Positions 28,174 to 38,953 of a DNA stretch of 64,000 nucleotides are shown one piece after another. This DNA is from an uncultured Chlorobiaceae bacterium (GTDB lineage: Bacteria > Bacteroidota > Chlorobiia > Chlorobiales > Chlorobiaceae). Each line of letters opens with the position of its first letter. Positions within the stretch are counted from its first letter, which is position 1. The notes beneath the pieces were generated by a model. The model had not been told where the DNA came from. It made no database searches and saw only the letters and a list, made by a program, of their open reading frames with translations. The position numbers and the translations under genes were made by a program. The DNA is taken from assembly GCA_903851385.1 (NCBI GenBank), contig CAINOC010000091.1, forward strand, positions 1 to 64,000, written 5' to 3'.

Positions 28174-29644
28174 GCATGACCCTGTATCCATCCAGGGATT
28201 TCTTGAGGATACGAGTAATCTGAAAACAGGCCATACGCCGGGAGTCTTTTTTCCGGAGACAACCGATGACATGACAGAATTACTTAAAGGAGCGCCGAAA
28301 GAGCATCGCCGTTTCACCATAGCCGGAAACGGGACAGGCACAACCGGCGCAAGAATTCCTCTTGGTGACTATGTCATTTCCATGCAGAAGCTTGATCGGA
28401 TCGGTGAACCGGTAGAACTCTCCGATGACAAGGCATATATAACCGTTCAGGCAGGGGCGCTCTTGGGTGACATCCAGAAAAAAGTCGAAGAGAGCGGCTG
28501 GTTTTACCCGCCTGACCCAACAGAAAAGCTTTGCTTCATCGGCAGCACCATAGCCAACAACTCCTCGGGAGCTCGATCATTCAAATACGGTTCCACAAGA
28601 AAGCATATTTCAAGAATCCTGGTTGTCCTATCCGAAGGCGACCATCTTGATCTCTCTCGTGGAACATGTATAGCTGATGAACAAGGAATGTTCCACCTCA
28701 GCTTGCCTTCAGCTGGCAATATTGCATTCCAGAGACCGCAATACACAATGCCTGATACATCAAAGCATAATGCAGGATACTTTTCAGAAGAGGGAATGGA
28801 TCTTATCGACCTCTTTATCGGATCTGAAGGGACTCTCGGCATTATTGCCGAGGCAGATCTCATGCTCATACCACTCCCGACAGCACTCATATCCTGCCTT
28901 GTCTATTTCAGGAACATGGATGATCTCTTCAGCTTTGTCAGCCTGCTGAAAGATCCACACAACCCGGTCACACCAAGGGCTATAGAGTTTTTTGACAAGC
29001 AATCACTCAGCTTTCTCGCTTCAAAATATCCGGATGTACCTTCGAATAGCTGCGGAGCGATTTTTTTAGAGCAGGAAACAACTCCAGAAACTGAAGAGAC
29101 CGATCTGGAGGCCCTGTTTGAACGAATGGAGTCCTGCAACGCCATGACTGACGAATCGTGGATGGCTCTTGACCGTGATGAACAGGCCCGATTACGCGAG
29201 TTCCGCCATTCATTACCTCTTCTCGTGAACGACTGGCTCAGCAAGCAGCAAGAGAGCAAAATCAGCTCTGACATGGCAGTGCCGGATGGAGCGTTCCGTG
29301 AACTGTTCGATTTTTATTGTAACTCCTGCGAGCAACAAGGCTTTTTCTATATCATTTTCGGCCATATCGGCAATTCCCACGTGCACCTGAACATCCTCCC
29401 CCGCAACAGAGAAGAGTTTATAAAAGGAAAAGCCCTCTACCGGGAATTTATTGCTAAAGTTCTTTCGCTGGGTGGAACAATTTCAGCCGAGCACGGTATA
29501 GGCAAGCTTAAGGCTGAATACCTTGTAGAGATGTATCATGAACACGGCATACAGGAGATGGTACGGATAAAAAAATCACTGGATCCATTTCTGATCCTCA
29601 ACATTGGAAATCTTATCCCTCCAGCATATCTGGTAACTGAATAA
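28163..29644 (+). CDS. FAD-linked oxidase (GlcD/D-lactate dehydrogenase type)
   Basis: A 493-residue flavoprotein of the VAO/PCMH superfamily. The N-terminal FAD domain has [16 protein letters not shown] and [17 protein letters not shown]; the C-terminal domain ends with [13 protein letters not shown] and AEHGIGKLK, which carry the histidines typical of GlcD and respiratory D-lactate dehydrogenases. Likely substrates are 2-hydroxy acids such as glycolate or D-lactate; the specificity cannot be read here. ATG 28163 lies inside the mrdA end and no Fe-S subunit (GlcF) follows. The functional link with cell-wall genes is unclear. Confidence 0.85.
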   Translation: MIYKHDPVSIQGFLEDTSNLKTGHTPGVFFPETTDDMTELLKGAPKEHRRFTIAGNGTGTTGARIPLGDYVISMQKLDRIGEPVELSDDKAYITVQAGALLGDIQKKVEESGWFYPPDPTEKLCFIGSTIANNSSGARSFKYGSTRKHISRILVVLSEGDHLDLSRGTCIADEQGMFHLSLPSAGNIAFQRPQYTMPDTSKHNAGYFSEEGMDLIDLFIGSEGTLGIIAEADLMLIPLPTALISCLVYFRNMDDLFSFVSLLKDPHNPVTPRAIEFFDKQSLSFLASKYPDVPSNSCGAIFLEQETTPETEETDLEALFERMESCNAMTDESWMALDRDEQARLREFRHSLPLLVNDWLSKQQESKISSDMAVPDGAFRELFDFYCNSCEQQGFFYIIFGHIGNSHVHLNILPRNREEFIKGKALYREFIAKVLSLGGTISAEHGIGKLKAEYLVEMYHEHGIQEMVRIKKSLDPFLILNIGNLIPPAYLVTE

Positions 29645-29851
29645 GAGCACAGAATTGAGGGGTTCAATAATGCTATTATTTTTAATGAGTGGCAGGGATT
29701 TTTTTTGCAAACTATTGAGTTCATAATTAGAAAGAACCATTCATTATCATTGCTGATAGACAAGACGTTAATGGAGGCTAGGGTTCTGAGGGGAACATAT
29801 GGGAAGTAGTTGTGATATAGCCCCCACCACGCAGAATTAATATTCAATTTA

Positions 29852-31294
29852 GTGGATAACCAGTTATTACTGTTACAGCAGAAAAATTTCCGTCTGCAAG
29901 CACTTCTGAACGAGAATGAGGAAAAGCTGACAGTCTCCCTTCGCAAGAGTGAGCTCCTGCAGAAAAGCGAGGAAAAATTCAGGAAACTGTTTGAGGAGCA
30001 TTCTTCGGGAATGCTGGTTGTTGATCCAGTTACGACTAACATCATCGATGCCAACAGGGCGGCTGCCAGCTTTTATGGCTGGTCTATTGAGGAACTCAAG
30101 CAGAAATCTCTTCAGCAGATCAATCTTCTTTCACCAGATGTCTTGATGAAAGAGATAGAAAAGACCCTTGGGTCATCGTCGCAAAACCGCTTTTCTGTTT
30201 GCCAACGCCGCGCTGATGGTTCTGTGCGTGATGTAGAGGTATTCACGAACAGGATTGAAATAGCTGGTAAAGCGCTTCTTTATGCAGTTATTCATGACAT
30301 CACTGAGCGTAAGCAGGTTGAACAGTCATTGGAGTTGAGTGAAATGATGTTTCGTTCCATTGCTGAACAAATTTCCGAGATAATTTTTGTTACGAATCCA
30401 AGTGGAGTTACAACCTATGCCTCACCTGCTGTGGAAACTATTACCGGCTATAAACCAGATGAGGTGATGGGTCATCGCTTTATCGAATTTCTGGCTGAAG
30501 AGGACATTGAGAGAGCTATCAGTTCATTTCAGGAGGGTTTGAAGACCAAGAAGGATTCTACACTCGAATTCCGCTACAAAAAAAAAGATGGCTCAATTTT
30601 TTACGCAGAGCTTCATGTGCAATATTATGAGAATCAGGGATTTATCGGATTGATACGGGATATTACAAATCGAAAGGCGGCAGAAAAGAAGTTGAATGAC
30701 TCTTTGATGCAGTTGGAACACATGATGAACGGTACTCTGCATGCAATAGCAAACATTGTTGATGCTCACGACCCTTATACCGCGGGCCACGAACGGCACG
30801 TAGGTATCATTGCTTCGGATATTGCCAGGGAAATGGGATGGCTTGAAGAGAAATGCAAAAACCTGCAGTTAATCGGGCTGGTGCACGACATCGGTAAAAT
30901 CTCTATTCCTGCGGAGATCCTTTCCAAGAGTGGGCGGTTATCTCCCATTGAGTATGATTTCGTTAAAACCCATGCTGAACAGGGCTATAACATACTGAAA
31001 GATATAGAGTTTCCAGTACCAATCGCGCAAATCATCCTAGAGCACCACGAACGTATGGATGGCAGCGGTTATCCTCGGGGACTGAAGGGGGATGAGACTC
31101 TTCCCGAATCACGCATTCTTGCCGTCGCCGACGTCCTCGAAGCCATGTCGTCACATCGCCCCTACCGATCGTCATTAGGCATTGACGCTGCCATCAGTGA
31201 AATTGAGACACAACGTGGTATCTTATTTGACACTGAAGTGGTTGATGCGATACTCCACCTCGTTCGGGAAAAGAAATATCAGCTCCCTGTCTGA
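29852..31294 (+). CDS. PAS-PAS-HD-GYP protein, probable c-di-GMP phosphodiesterase
   Basis: A 480-residue soluble signalling protein with an N-terminal coiled coil (1-45), two PAS domains each ending in a PAC-type strand (about 46-152, VIHDITERKQ; and 160-275, LIRDITNRKA), and an HD-GYP domain (about 300-470). The HD-GYP residues HERHV, HDIGKISIP, HHERMDGSGYP and GLKG are all present, so metal binding and c-di-GMP hydrolysis are likely. No membrane segment is seen. The start is GTG 29852; no ribosome site is visible, so the true start or an upstream truncation is open. The preceding 207 bases contain no gene. Confidence 0.85.
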   Translation: MDNQLLLLQQKNFRLQALLNENEEKLTVSLRKSELLQKSEEKFRKLFEEHSSGMLVVDPVTTNIIDANRAAASFYGWSIEELKQKSLQQINLLSPDVLMKEIEKTLGSSSQNRFSVCQRRADGSVRDVEVFTNRIEIAGKALLYAVIHDITERKQVEQSLELSEMMFRSIAEQISEIIFVTNPSGVTTYASPAVETITGYKPDEVMGHRFIEFLAEEDIERAISSFQEGLKTKKDSTLEFRYKKKDGSIFYAELHVQYYENQGFIGLIRDITNRKAAEKKLNDSLMQLEHMMNGTLHAIANIVDAHDPYTAGHERHVGIIASDIAREMGWLEEKCKNLQLIGLVHDIGKISIPAEILSKSGRLSPIEYDFVKTHAEQGYNILKDIEFPVPIAQIILEHHERMDGSGYPRGLKGDETLPESRILAVADVLEAMSSHRPYRSSLGIDAAISEIETQRGILFDTEVVDAILHLVREKKYQLPV

Positions 31295-31671
31295 CTGTAT
31301 TCGGACAAGAAGGGAAACTTTTTTACTGGTATTTATTGCCCAGGCAGTGCTTTACAACTTGTCCGATGCGTTTCAGTCCCTCTTGGCTTTCCTGAACATA
31401 GGGGAGCTGAGAGATCCCTCACAGGAGTTCGGGATGACATGTTGAGAATGCGACCGCATCAAGGGGCGTTTTTGGGGTTAACGAATTTTGTGAAGCTGCT
31501 GGTTGGCAGGGATAAAAGATCTTAAACAGAGTTTCCTTTCAGGTGTAATAGTCCTTCCCTTGTAAAACTCAGGAGAAAGACTGATCTTCCCTGTACTGAT
31601 CTGCTGCCTCAGTTTCTGGAGGTCTGAGGTTGAGTTGCATATTTGGAAATAGAAAATCATTGAAGGTTACG
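31295..31671. other. Intergenic stretch before smpB
   Basis: About 375 bases without a supportable gene. A 60-codon leftward frame (31478-31660) shows no recognisable family. The stretch contains a copy of a short interspersed repeat (31407-31440) and presumably the smpB promoter near its right end. Confidence 0.5.
31407..31440. repeat. Short interspersed repeat, copy A
   Basis: The stretch CTGAGAGATCCCTCAC followed by GTTCGGGATGAC resembles CTGAGAGATCTCTCAC...GTTCGAGATGAC at 59737-59770. Both are intergenic. The GAGATCCCTC core is itself partly palindromic. Its nature (repeat family or remnant) cannot be settled from two copies. Confidence 0.5.
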
Positions 31672-32145
31672 GTGGCAAAAAAACAACATGTTCAGGAATA
31701 CGTAAAGGCCATACAGAATAGAAAGGCCAGGTTTGAGTTTGAGATACTTGATACCATCGTTACCGGGATACAGCTTTTCGGCAGCGAGGTGAAGTCGGTG
31801 CGGCTTGGGAAGGCCAGCCTCAGCGACAGCTTTGCCATTATCCATCATAATGAGATATGGCTGGAAAACATGCAGATCACTCCCTACGAGCATAACCATA
31901 TAGAAATGATTGAAGCGAAACGGAGCCGCAAACTGCTGCTGCATAAGGCGGAAATACGCAAAATCCTGACAAAGATCAATGAAAAGGGACTGACTCTCGT
32001 ACCCCTGAAGGCTTTTTTCAACTCGAAAGGGCTGCTTAAAATTGACCTTGCCATTGCCAAGGGCAAAAAGCTCTACGACAAGCGGGAAACGATAAAAACA
32101 AGGGAAAACCAGCGTCAGATGGAGCAGATAAAAAAACAATACTAA
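31672..32145 (+). CDS. smpB: SsrA-binding protein
   Basis: A 157-residue tmRNA partner that delivers SsrA to stalled ribosomes. The beta-barrel core [31 protein letters not shown], and the basic C-terminal tail [13 protein letters not shown] are all typical. GTG 31672 (protein starting [10 protein letters not shown]) is chosen over the longer TTG start at 31630 because the length then fits the family and AAGG precedes it. tyrS follows 18 bases later. Confidence 0.92.
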   Translation: MAKKQHVQEYVKAIQNRKARFEFEILDTIVTGIQLFGSEVKSVRLGKASLSDSFAIIHHNEIWLENMQITPYEHNHIEMIEAKRSRKLLLHKAEIRKILTKINEKGLTLVPLKAFFNSKGLLKIDLAIAKGKKLYDKRETIKTRENQRQMEQIKKQY

Positions 32146-32163
32146 ACAAAAAACTGGGAATCC

Positions 32164-33381
32164 ATGCTTTTTCCATCTGTAAAGGAACAACTTGATATTA
32201 TTGTTGGCAATGTAGTTGAAATTATCAGTGTCGACGAACTCGAACAAAAACTTCTCCAAAGCATAAAAACCTCCAAACCGCTCAAGGTAAAACTTGGAGC
32301 GGATCCTTCACGGCCTGACCTGCACCTGGGGCACTCGGTTGTTCTGCGTAAACTCAGGGAGTTTCAGGATCTTGGGCATGAAGCCATCCTGATTATCGGC
32401 GACTTTACCGCCATGATCGGTGATCCTTCTGGAAAAAGCAAAACGAGGCCACAGCTTACTGCTGAAGAGGCCCGGGAAAACGGTTTAAGCTACTTTGAGC
32501 AGGCCTCGAAAATTCTTGACCCTCAAAAAACAACCATCTGCTATAACGCCGACTGGCTCGGAAAAATGACTTTCGCAGATGTTATTAAACTCTCAAGCCA
32601 CTACACGGTTGCCCGGATGCTTGAGCGTGATGACTTTGAGAGGCGCTATCGTGCCCAAGAACCTATTTCCATTCACGAGTTTCTCTATCCGCTTGCTCAG
32701 GGTATGGATTCAGTACACCTGAAAAACGATGTTGAGCTTGGCGGAACAGACCAGAAATTCAACCTCCTCGTCGGAAGGGATCTGCAACGGGAGTACGGAA
32801 TACCTCCCCAGGTGTGCATTACCATGTCGCTCCTGGTTGGTACTGACGGAAAGGAGAAGATGTCGAAATCACTGGGAAATGCCATCTGTTTCAACGACTC
32901 CCCTGCCGATATGTACGGCAAGTCGCTCTCAATTCCAGATACACTTATTGAGACTTACTGCAAACTTCTTCTGCCGGCAGCAGATACGGGAGTCCCTGAA
33001 ATTCTTGCGACGTGGGAAACAGAGCCGAGAACGGCCAAACGGGCGCTGGCGAAAAAAATTGTATCGCTTTACTACTCAGAAGAGGATGCAGAAGGCGCCG
33101 AAACCAATTTTGATCAGGTTTTTATTCATAAAAAAGCGCCAGATGCTCTTGATCTTGTGGAATTTGACGAAGAGTCGATGCCGATTATCGACCTTTTGAT
33201 GACTCTTGGAGCTGCAGTCTCGAAAAGCGAGGCACGAAGAATGATTGAGCAGAAATCGGTGCTTGTGGGCGACAACAAAGTTGAAGAGATCCACGAGTCC
33301 ATTGCCCTCGAAATTGAGCCGAAAATCATCAGGGTTGGAAAAAGAAAGTTTTTTAAAGTGGCCACAAGAAAAACATTTTGA
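32164..33381 (+). CDS. tyrS: Tyrosyl-tRNA synthetase
   Basis: A 405-residue class I aminoacyl-tRNA synthetase of the TyrRS subgroup, with the HIGH motif as HLGH (54-57), the KMSKS loop (232-236) and a C-terminal S4-like RNA-binding domain (about 335-400). The GGTDQKFN motif (193-200) lines the tyrosine site. It follows smpB and its own ATG start is unambiguous. Confidence 0.94.
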   Translation: MLFPSVKEQLDIIVGNVVEIISVDELEQKLLQSIKTSKPLKVKLGADPSRPDLHLGHSVVLRKLREFQDLGHEAILIIGDFTAMIGDPSGKSKTRPQLTAEEARENGLSYFEQASKILDPQKTTICYNADWLGKMTFADVIKLSSHYTVARMLERDDFERRYRAQEPISIHEFLYPLAQGMDSVHLKNDVELGGTDQKFNLLVGRDLQREYGIPPQVCITMSLLVGTDGKEKMSKSLGNAICFNDSPADMYGKSLSIPDTLIETYCKLLLPAADTGVPEILATWETEPRTAKRALAKKIVSLYYSEEDAEGAETNFDQVFIHKKAPDALDLVEFDEESMPIIDLLMTLGAAVSKSEARRMIEQKSVLVGDNKVEEIHESIALEIEPKIIRVGKRKFFKVATRKTF

Positions 33382-33461
33382 TTACCACCTCTTTTTCATA
33401 TAATTCGTCAACTTCGAACCTGTAAACGATTTAAGCAACATATAAATCCGGAGGCACGGCA

Positions 33462-34007
33462 TTGTCATTTGTCCCATCAAAAGTTTTTTTCACTAAAGGT
33501 GTGGGAAGGCACAAAGAATATCTCTCATCATTCGAGCTTGCCCTGAGAGAGGCCAAAATTGAAAAATGCAATCTGGTTACTGTATCAAGTATTTTTCCTC
33601 CTCACTGTGAACGCATCACTGTTGAAGAAGGCTTGAAGCATCTCGCTCCCGGTCAGATCACCTTTGCGGTCATGGCCCGTAATTCAACAAATGAATACAA
33701 TCGCCTTATTGCGGCTTCAGTCGGAGTAGCCATTCCTGCTGATGAAACACAGTACGGCTATCTGTCTGAACACCATCCGTTCGGAGAATCTGCCGAGCAT
33801 TCCGGAGAGTATGCAGAAGACCTGGCGGCAACAATGCTGGCAACCACCCTTGGCATTGAGTTTGATCCAAACAAGGATTGGGATGAGCGTGAGGGCATTT
33901 ATAAAATGAGCGGCAAGATTATTAATTCCTACAATATCACACAGACTGCAGAGGGCGAAAACGGCCTTTGGACAACGGTCATTTCTTGCGCTGTTCTCCT
34001 GCCGTAA
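33462..34007 (+). CDS. Pyruvoyl-dependent arginine decarboxylase
   Basis: A 181-residue proenzyme that self-cleaves to a pyruvoyl group and makes agmatine from arginine for polyamine synthesis. The expected cleavage site is between Ser42 and Ser43 in TVSSIFPP. The ERITVEEGL stretch, the [10 protein letters not shown] strand and the [11 protein letters not shown] region fit the family, which is common in archaea and in Chlorobi and Chlamydiae. The start is TTG 33462 with GGAGG a few bases upstream. A rho-independent hairpin follows the gene. Confidence 0.9.
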   Translation: MSFVPSKVFFTKGVGRHKEYLSSFELALREAKIEKCNLVTVSSIFPPHCERITVEEGLKHLAPGQITFAVMARNSTNEYNRLIAASVGVAIPADETQYGYLSEHHPFGESAEHSGEYAEDLAATMLATTLGIEFDPNKDWDEREGIYKMSGKIINSYNITQTAEGENGLWTTVISCAVLLP

Positions 34008-34057
34008 TGAGTAGTGGCCGGGTTAACGGAAGCATTACACAATAGAGCGGCCTGCTG

Positions 34058-34098
34058 AACGGGGAAGAGGCAACCTACTAGCCCTTTTCCCCGTTTGT
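34058..34098 (+). terminator. Terminator-like hairpin after the arginine decarboxylase gene
   Basis: AACGGGGAAGAGG (34058-34070) pairs with CCCTTTTCCCCGTT (34082-34095) with minor mismatches, followed by TTTGTTATT. The stem is GC-rich at the base. It falls between the decarboxylase stop and nadB. Confidence 0.55.
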
Positions 34099-34159
34099 TA
34101 TTGTGGACAAAATAAGCATTCTACTGAGTAACCTTTTAATACAGAGGTGCATCACGGTT

Positions 34160-35755
34160 ATGACTGAATCAATCAAAACTGATGTTCTAGTAATCGGCAG
34201 CGGCATTGGCGGACTTTATTTCGCCATTCATATGGCTGAATACGCTCACGTGACGATCATCACAAAAAAGGAAAGTTCCACCTCCAATACCAACTGGGCC
34301 CAAGGAGGAATAGCCGCCACCATCGATGACAACGACAGCTTCGAACTTCATTTTGCCGATACCCTAGAAGCCGGTGCCGGACTGTGCAATGAGGAAATGG
34401 TATCGCTTATGGTTAAGGAAGGGCCTCAACACATAAGGCGCCTTACAGAACTTGGCGTGCACTTTACCACATCTGACCAGAACAATCTACACCTTGGCAA
34501 AGAGGGAGGCCACTCAAGGAGCAGAATTGTTCACGCACAGGACTTGACTGGAAAAGAGGTTGAAACCGCACTGCTCAACCAGATCAACAGCCATCCCAAT
34601 ATCACCCTGCTTGAGCACCATTTTGCCATTGAGCTACTGACTGAGCATCACCTTGGCATCAAAACAAATGATATCAGCTGTTACGGTGCCTACGTCCTTG
34701 ACTCGATGCAGAGGAAGCCAAAAAAGATTCTTGCTAAAATCACCTTAGTGGCATCCGGCGGCCTTGGCCATGTTTATCCTTACACGACCAACCCTGAAAT
34801 TGCCACTGGAGATGGAGTGGCCATGGGATACAGGGCTGGTGCTGAAATTGCCAATATGGAGTTTATCCAGTTTCATCCAACCTCGCTTTTCCATCCGAAA
34901 GCAAAATCATTTCTGATTTCGGAAGCTGTTCGGGGATTCGGAGGGGTATTGAAACTGAAAAATGGTCAGGAGTTCATGCATAAGTATGATAAACGCCAGA
35001 ATCTCGCCCCTCGGGATATTGTTGCCCGGGCCATTGACTCGGAAATCAAAAAAAGTGGTGAGGATTGCGTTTTTCTTGATGTAACCCATATTGATCCCGA
35101 AAAAATAAAGGAACATTTTCCTAATATCTACGAGACCTGCCTTGGCTTTGGAATCGATATGACGAGGGAGATGATTCCCGTTGTGCCTGCAGCACACTAT
35201 TCATGCGGAGGCATTCGTACGGACGACAAGGGGCGAACCACCATCAACCGTCTCTATGCCTGTGGAGAGACCAGTTGCACAGGGGTTCACGGGGCAAACC
35301 GTCTTGCAAGCAACTCTCTGCTTGAAGCTCTTGTGTTTGCATGGAGGGCATGCGGCGATATCCGCGAACATCTTTCCGCGCTAAACAATACCGTCGATTT
35401 TCCTGATTGGGACGATACTGGAACCGTCAACCCCGAGGAGTGGATTCTTGTTTCACACAACAAGCGGGAAGCACAGCAGGTCATGAACGATTATGTAGGT
35501 ATTGTGAGGAGTGACCTCAGACTCCAACGGGCAAAAAGAAGAATGGACTTCCTCAAAGAGGAGACAGAGTCATACTTTAAAAAAACAAAGATCACCACAC
35601 AGATCCTTGAACTGAGAAACATCATCAAGGTTGCCAGCCTGATCATTGAAAGTGCCATAAAGCGGCGGGAGTCAAGAGGATTGCACTACACGACCGATTA
35701 TCCGGGGAGGGATGACAAGCATTTTCTTGTGGACACTGTTCTCAGATCTTTTTGA
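34160..35755 (+). CDS. nadB: L-aspartate oxidase
   Basis: A 531-residue flavoprotein that oxidises aspartate to iminoaspartate for NadA. It has the N-terminal FAD motif [13 protein letters not shown], the [10 protein letters not shown] loop, [16 protein letters not shown], the [10 protein letters not shown] and YSCGGIRTD segments, and [19 protein letters not shown] (as [10 protein letters not shown]). ATG 34160 is preceded by GAGGTG; a longer frame to 34103 is not supported. In anaerobes fumarate is the usual electron acceptor. nadE is convergent just downstream, separated by a terminator. Confidence 0.93.
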   Translation: MTESIKTDVLVIGSGIGGLYFAIHMAEYAHVTIITKKESSTSNTNWAQGGIAATIDDNDSFELHFADTLEAGAGLCNEEMVSLMVKEGPQHIRRLTELGVHFTTSDQNNLHLGKEGGHSRSRIVHAQDLTGKEVETALLNQINSHPNITLLEHHFAIELLTEHHLGIKTNDISCYGAYVLDSMQRKPKKILAKITLVASGGLGHVYPYTTNPEIATGDGVAMGYRAGAEIANMEFIQFHPTSLFHPKAKSFLISEAVRGFGGVLKLKNGQEFMHKYDKRQNLAPRDIVARAIDSEIKKSGEDCVFLDVTHIDPEKIKEHFPNIYETCLGFGIDMTREMIPVVPAAHYSCGGIRTDDKGRTTINRLYACGETSCTGVHGANRLASNSLLEALVFAWRACGDIREHLSALNNTVDFPDWDDTGTVNPEEWILVSHNKREAQQVMNDYVGIVRSDLRLQRAKRRMDFLKEETESYFKKTKITTQILELRNIIKVASLIIESAIKRRESRGLHYTTDYPGRDDKHFLVDTVLRSF

Positions 35756-35794
35756 GGGAAGAGCAAGAATAGGTCTTATAGGGCCTATGAGACC

Positions 35795-35813
35795 TATAGG
35801 GCCTATATTTTTT
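35795..35813 (+). terminator. Terminator between nadB and nadE (TAGGGCCTA repeat)
   Basis: The palindrome TATAGG-G-CCTATA (35795-35807) is followed by six Ts and ends nadB transcription. It is the second of two CTATAGGGCCTAT-type units (the other at 35777-35788), and AGGTCT/AGACCT (35771-35776 and 35790-35795) forms a wider hairpin. A similar TATAGGCCCTATAGG occurs at 54541. Confidence 0.6.
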
Positions 35814-35815
35814 GG

Positions 35816-36649
35816 CTATTTTACTTCCTGCCAGTCTCGGGCGTAGCGGAAATCTATGCCGGGGGTACGGCCTGAAATTTTGGCAATGACCGGCATCATG
35901 CGTTTGTACTGGTTTCGGACAACCATCTTCCTTACCCGGTCGTAAAAGTGTTCAGGGATACCTTCGTTAAGAACAGCCTGCTTATCCATTCTTTTTTCAA
36001 GCATCATAAAAAGAAGAATATCTACGGCTTCATAACTGAAACCGAGGTCATCCTCATCGCTCTGCCCTTCCCAAAGATCTGCCGACGGGACTTTTACAAT
36101 GAGTTCTTCAGGAATGCCAAGATGACGAGCAAGGCCCCTTATCTGGGTTTTATAGAGATCGCCAATGGGATTGACGGCAGAAGCCATATCGCCGAACATG
36201 GTGCCATAACCGAGCAGCAACTCGGTTTTATTGCTCGTTCCGGCAACAAGACGCCCGTCCCGAGCTGAAACATCATAGAGAAAAACCATTCTGGTGCGGG
36301 CCATAATATTGCCCCTTCTCAAGAGCTGATCAGAGGGAACTGTAGAGAAAAAAGCGTCTACAACCGGCGTAATGGAAACCTCCTCAGACTGTATACCAAG
36401 CTTGCGGATCATGAGTTCAGCATGCTCCAGGCTATCAGGACTGCTGGAGGCATAGGGCATTTTGAGCGCAAGAACATTGCCGGGGCCAAGCGCACGAACG
36501 GCAAGTTCACACACTACAGCTGAATCGATACCTCCCGAAAGGCCAAGCACAATGGAGTTGAAACCGAACTTTCGTATCTCATTTAGAAGAAATGCCTTAA
36601 GAATATCTTCAACAATAGGGTAATCGAGATGGAGTTCCTGAACCTTCAT
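35816..36649 (-). CDS. nadE: NAD synthetase (ammonia-type)
   Basis: A 277-residue enzyme that converts nicotinate adenine dinucleotide to NAD. The PP-loop SGGIDSAVV (39-47), the [30 protein letters not shown] stretch and the ending [17 protein letters not shown] are typical. No glutaminase domain is fused, so it probably uses free ammonia. It is third in a leftward operon after the envC-like gene and the YIP1 gene (13 bases before nadE). Confidence 0.92.
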   Translation of the reverse strand: MKVQELHLDYPIVEDILKAFLLNEIRKFGFNSIVLGLSGGIDSAVVCELAVRALGPGNVLALKMPYASSSPDSLEHAELMIRKLGIQSEEVSITPVVDAFFSTVPSDQLLRRGNIMARTRMVFLYDVSARDGRLVAGTSNKTELLLGYGTMFGDMASAVNPIGDLYKTQIRGLARHLGIPEELIVKVPSADLWEGQSDEDDLGFSYEAVDILLFMMLEKRMDKQAVLNEGIPEHFYDRVRKMVVRNQYKRMMPVIAKISGRTPGIDFRYARDWQEVK

Positions 36650-36662
36650 ACTATGAGGGTAT

Positions 36663-37217
36663 CTAAAAGTTAAACAGTCGCATAACAGCCCTGATCAGCA
36701 AAAAAACGGAAGTATTGACCGTCACCACAAACAACGCTGTATTTCGCAGGACATTAACCGGAACGGCGACTTCAAAATCAAGCATAACCGCAAGACCGTT
36801 TTTACCGATCACAAGAGCATAGCTCAGCGCAAGAAAGGCGAAAAGCCAACTCCAGCTTCCGGTAAAATACAAAAGCTCAACAATCCATACGGGAGTCATA
36901 GAATAACAGAAAACTGTTACCACTCCTGCTTTTATTCTGTCGGAACGCTCCCTTGCAAGCAGATAAGCAGCCCCTCCCATCATAAGATAGAGTGCCGCAA
37001 TATCGATCAGAAAATTTGCTATAGCAAAAATCATAGCCGGACGGGGCTGGCCAATCAAAGGAAATTTTGCGATCTGCACAAGGGCAATTACTGGAGCGGC
37101 ATAGTCCTTGAGAACATTGAACTCATCGTTAGCAATACCCTCTTTCAGGTCGCGCCAGAACTTCCTGTATCGGAACAAGAGTGTAAAAATTGCTGAAAAA
37201 AGTTCTTTAATGCCCAT
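36663..37217 (-). CDS. YIP1-family membrane protein
   Basis: A 184-residue membrane protein with about five hydrophobic segments and the YIP1-like pattern ([32 protein letters not shown]). The function in bacteria is unknown. It sits between the envC-like gene and nadE, six and 13 bases from them, so it is probably part of the same operon. Confidence 0.65.
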   Translation of the reverse strand: MGIKELFSAIFTLLFRYRKFWRDLKEGIANDEFNVLKDYAAPVIALVQIAKFPLIGQPRPAMIFAIANFLIDIAALYLMMGGAAYLLARERSDRIKAGVVTVFCYSMTPVWIVELLYFTGSWSWLFAFLALSYALVIGKNGLAVMLDFEVAVPVNVLRNTALFVVTVNTSVFLLIRAVMRLFNF

Positions 37218-37222
37218 AATGG

Positions 37223-38782
37223 TTATCGTCTAAGCCATTTTTCAGGATTTTGCTTAACCCTGCCTTTCCATATTTCAAAGTGAACAACTGAGCCGCCTTC
37301 CGTCATTTTACCCGAAAGCCCGACAAGCTGTTGTGATTTAATCAGCTCGTCCTTGACCACATGTAACTGGCCAAGATTAGCGTAGACGGTAAGGTAGGAT
37401 TTAGGGTGCCGGATAATGACGATATTGCCGAACGTCGGAAGAAAAGCGATCTGAACGACTTTGCCGCCCGACACGGCCCTTACCTGAGTATTGGCTGGAA
37501 CGGTAATATCAATACCGTTATTAGTAGTGACGATTTTAAGATCCTTGTCCTCAAGTCTTCCAAATTTATGAGCAACAACACCATTTCTTACAGGCCATGG
37601 CAGGGAGCCTGCAGCATTGTCAAAATCAGCAGAAACTTTTTCAAGCTCAAGCAATCCTGCTTCAGGCACAACCGTAACGCTCTCTTTTTCAGGGGCTCTA
37701 GTCTCTGCTGGCTCCGGCTGTTGTCTCTCATTTTTGGCGATTACAGGTTCCTGTTCCTGCTCGAGATGTTTTTCGGGCTTCAAAGGCACTCGTTCCTTCT
37801 CGATATGTTGTTTTTCGCGATGTTTTTCAGCAAGCCGCAATGCCTCCCGTCGTTTTGCTTCCTGCCGTCTTGCCTCACGCTGCTTTAGCTCCCGTTGCTT
37901 TGCGGCAAATCTCTGTGCCTCCCGTCGCCGGGCCTCAGCTATTTTTTGCTGGCGGATATTTTCAAGCTCTACAGCCCGCTGTTCAGCAAGAATCAGAGAC
38001 TCTATGCGTGATTGCAGCTGTGCACGTTTTTTCTGGACATCGGCAAGTTGTGCTGAATATTCCTGCTTATTTTTTTTCAGGTTATCAAGCACCACCTCTT
38101 TTTCTTGTTTACTCTTCGACCAGCTTTTTAACTGCTGCTCCTGCTCCCTGACCATTTCAGCTTTTTGCTTATAGGTTAGCTCGAGTGCAAGACGGTTATT
38201 TTCAAGCTTTTGGGCAGTATGCTGCAGTTCATCAACATTGTGGCGCACTGCTCTGGTAAAAAAGCCCATATACTGGGCACGCATAATGGCTTTATTCACA
38301 GAGCCTGAAGCAAAAACATGCTCAATATCTCTGGTTCCCCCATATTTATAGACTGAAACAGCTGTTCTGCGGAAATCATCGGAAACCCTGCCGTAAACCT
38401 GGCGATTACCCTGTATATCATGCTGCAGCCGATCAATATCCCTGTCAAGCTTTTCGAGGTAGTGCTGATTTTTACTTATGATTTTTTCAAGCATCAGAAT
38501 CTGTGAGCGGATATTCTCAAGTGCTTTAAACGACTGTGATTCCTTACGCGTTGTGGTGTTCAGTTTTGACTGGTACTCCTTCAGCTGCTGCTTAAGTACA
38601 TTGAGATTCTGCTCTACCGCTGTGCGCTCTTTCATGATTTTCAATATCTCACTGTTTACCCTTGGCGCAGCTGCGGCATTGATGGTCATAGAAGCCAGAA
38701 ACAGAAGCAACAGAGAGAGTAACTGAACTACAGCCCTCCGCAGTAACATCGAGAACAGGCGGGGTGAAACAATAAGGGTCAT
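37223..38782 (-). CDS. envC: EnvC-like murein hydrolase activator (coiled coil + degenerate LytM)
   Basis: A 519-residue secreted protein: hydrophobic signal (about 18-38), long coiled coil (about 45-270), an Arg/Lys/Glu/Ala-rich helix full of RREA-type repeats (about 270-345), a spacer rich in Glu and Pro, and a C-terminal LytM/M23 domain (about 395-519). In active M23 peptidases the metal ligands are HxxxD and HxH. Here TTNNGIDI has Asn where the first His should be and YANL lacks the second, with only HFEI left, so the domain is expected to activate amidases rather than cut murein. The start is ATG 38782; an in-frame ATG 38749 is an alternative. FtsE (3699-4403) is a plausible partner ATPase. 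Confidence 0.8.
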   Translation of the reverse strand: MTLIVSPRLFSMLLRRAVVQLLSLLLLFLASMTINAAAAPRVNSEILKIMKERTAVEQNLNVLKQQLKEYQSKLNTTTRKESQSFKALENIRSQILMLEKIISKNQHYLEKLDRDIDRLQHDIQGNRQVYGRVSDDFRRTAVSVYKYGGTRDIEHVFASGSVNKAIMRAQYMGFFTRAVRHNVDELQHTAQKLENNRLALELTYKQKAEMVREQEQQLKSWSKSKQEKEVVLDNLKKNKQEYSAQLADVQKKRAQLQSRIESLILAEQRAVELENIRQQKIAEARRREAQRFAAKQRELKQREARRQEAKRREALRLAEKHREKQHIEKERVPLKPEKHLEQEQEPVIAKNERQQPEPAETRAPEKESVTVVPEAGLLELEKVSADFDNAAGSLPWPVRNGVVAHKFGRLEDKDLKIVTTNNGIDITVPANTQVRAVSGGKVVQIAFLPTFGNIVIIRHPKSYLTVYANLGQLHVVKDELIKSQQLVGLSGKMTEGGSVVHFEIWKGRVKQNPEKWLRR

Positions 38783-38953
38783 AGAAGGTTATTTGTTGGG
38801 CAACAGAAAAAAACATTGACAAACGTTATAAGAACACCTGTTAAAGGTAAAGGATAAAAACCTTTTCTTCGCAAAGGCTTCTAAAAAAAATATTTTGTTT
38901 TTCGTGACCTTAAATAATTGTAAATATCGGTTTTTCATCAGCGCAATCACACA

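Noticed and set aside
31478-31660. 60-codon minus-strand frame before smpB
   Set aside because: No family resemblance and it overlaps the smpB 5' region.
37617-38174. Plus-strand Ser/Cys-rich frame opposite the envC-like gene
   Set aside because: It is the complement of the Arg/Glu/Ala-rich coiled coil.
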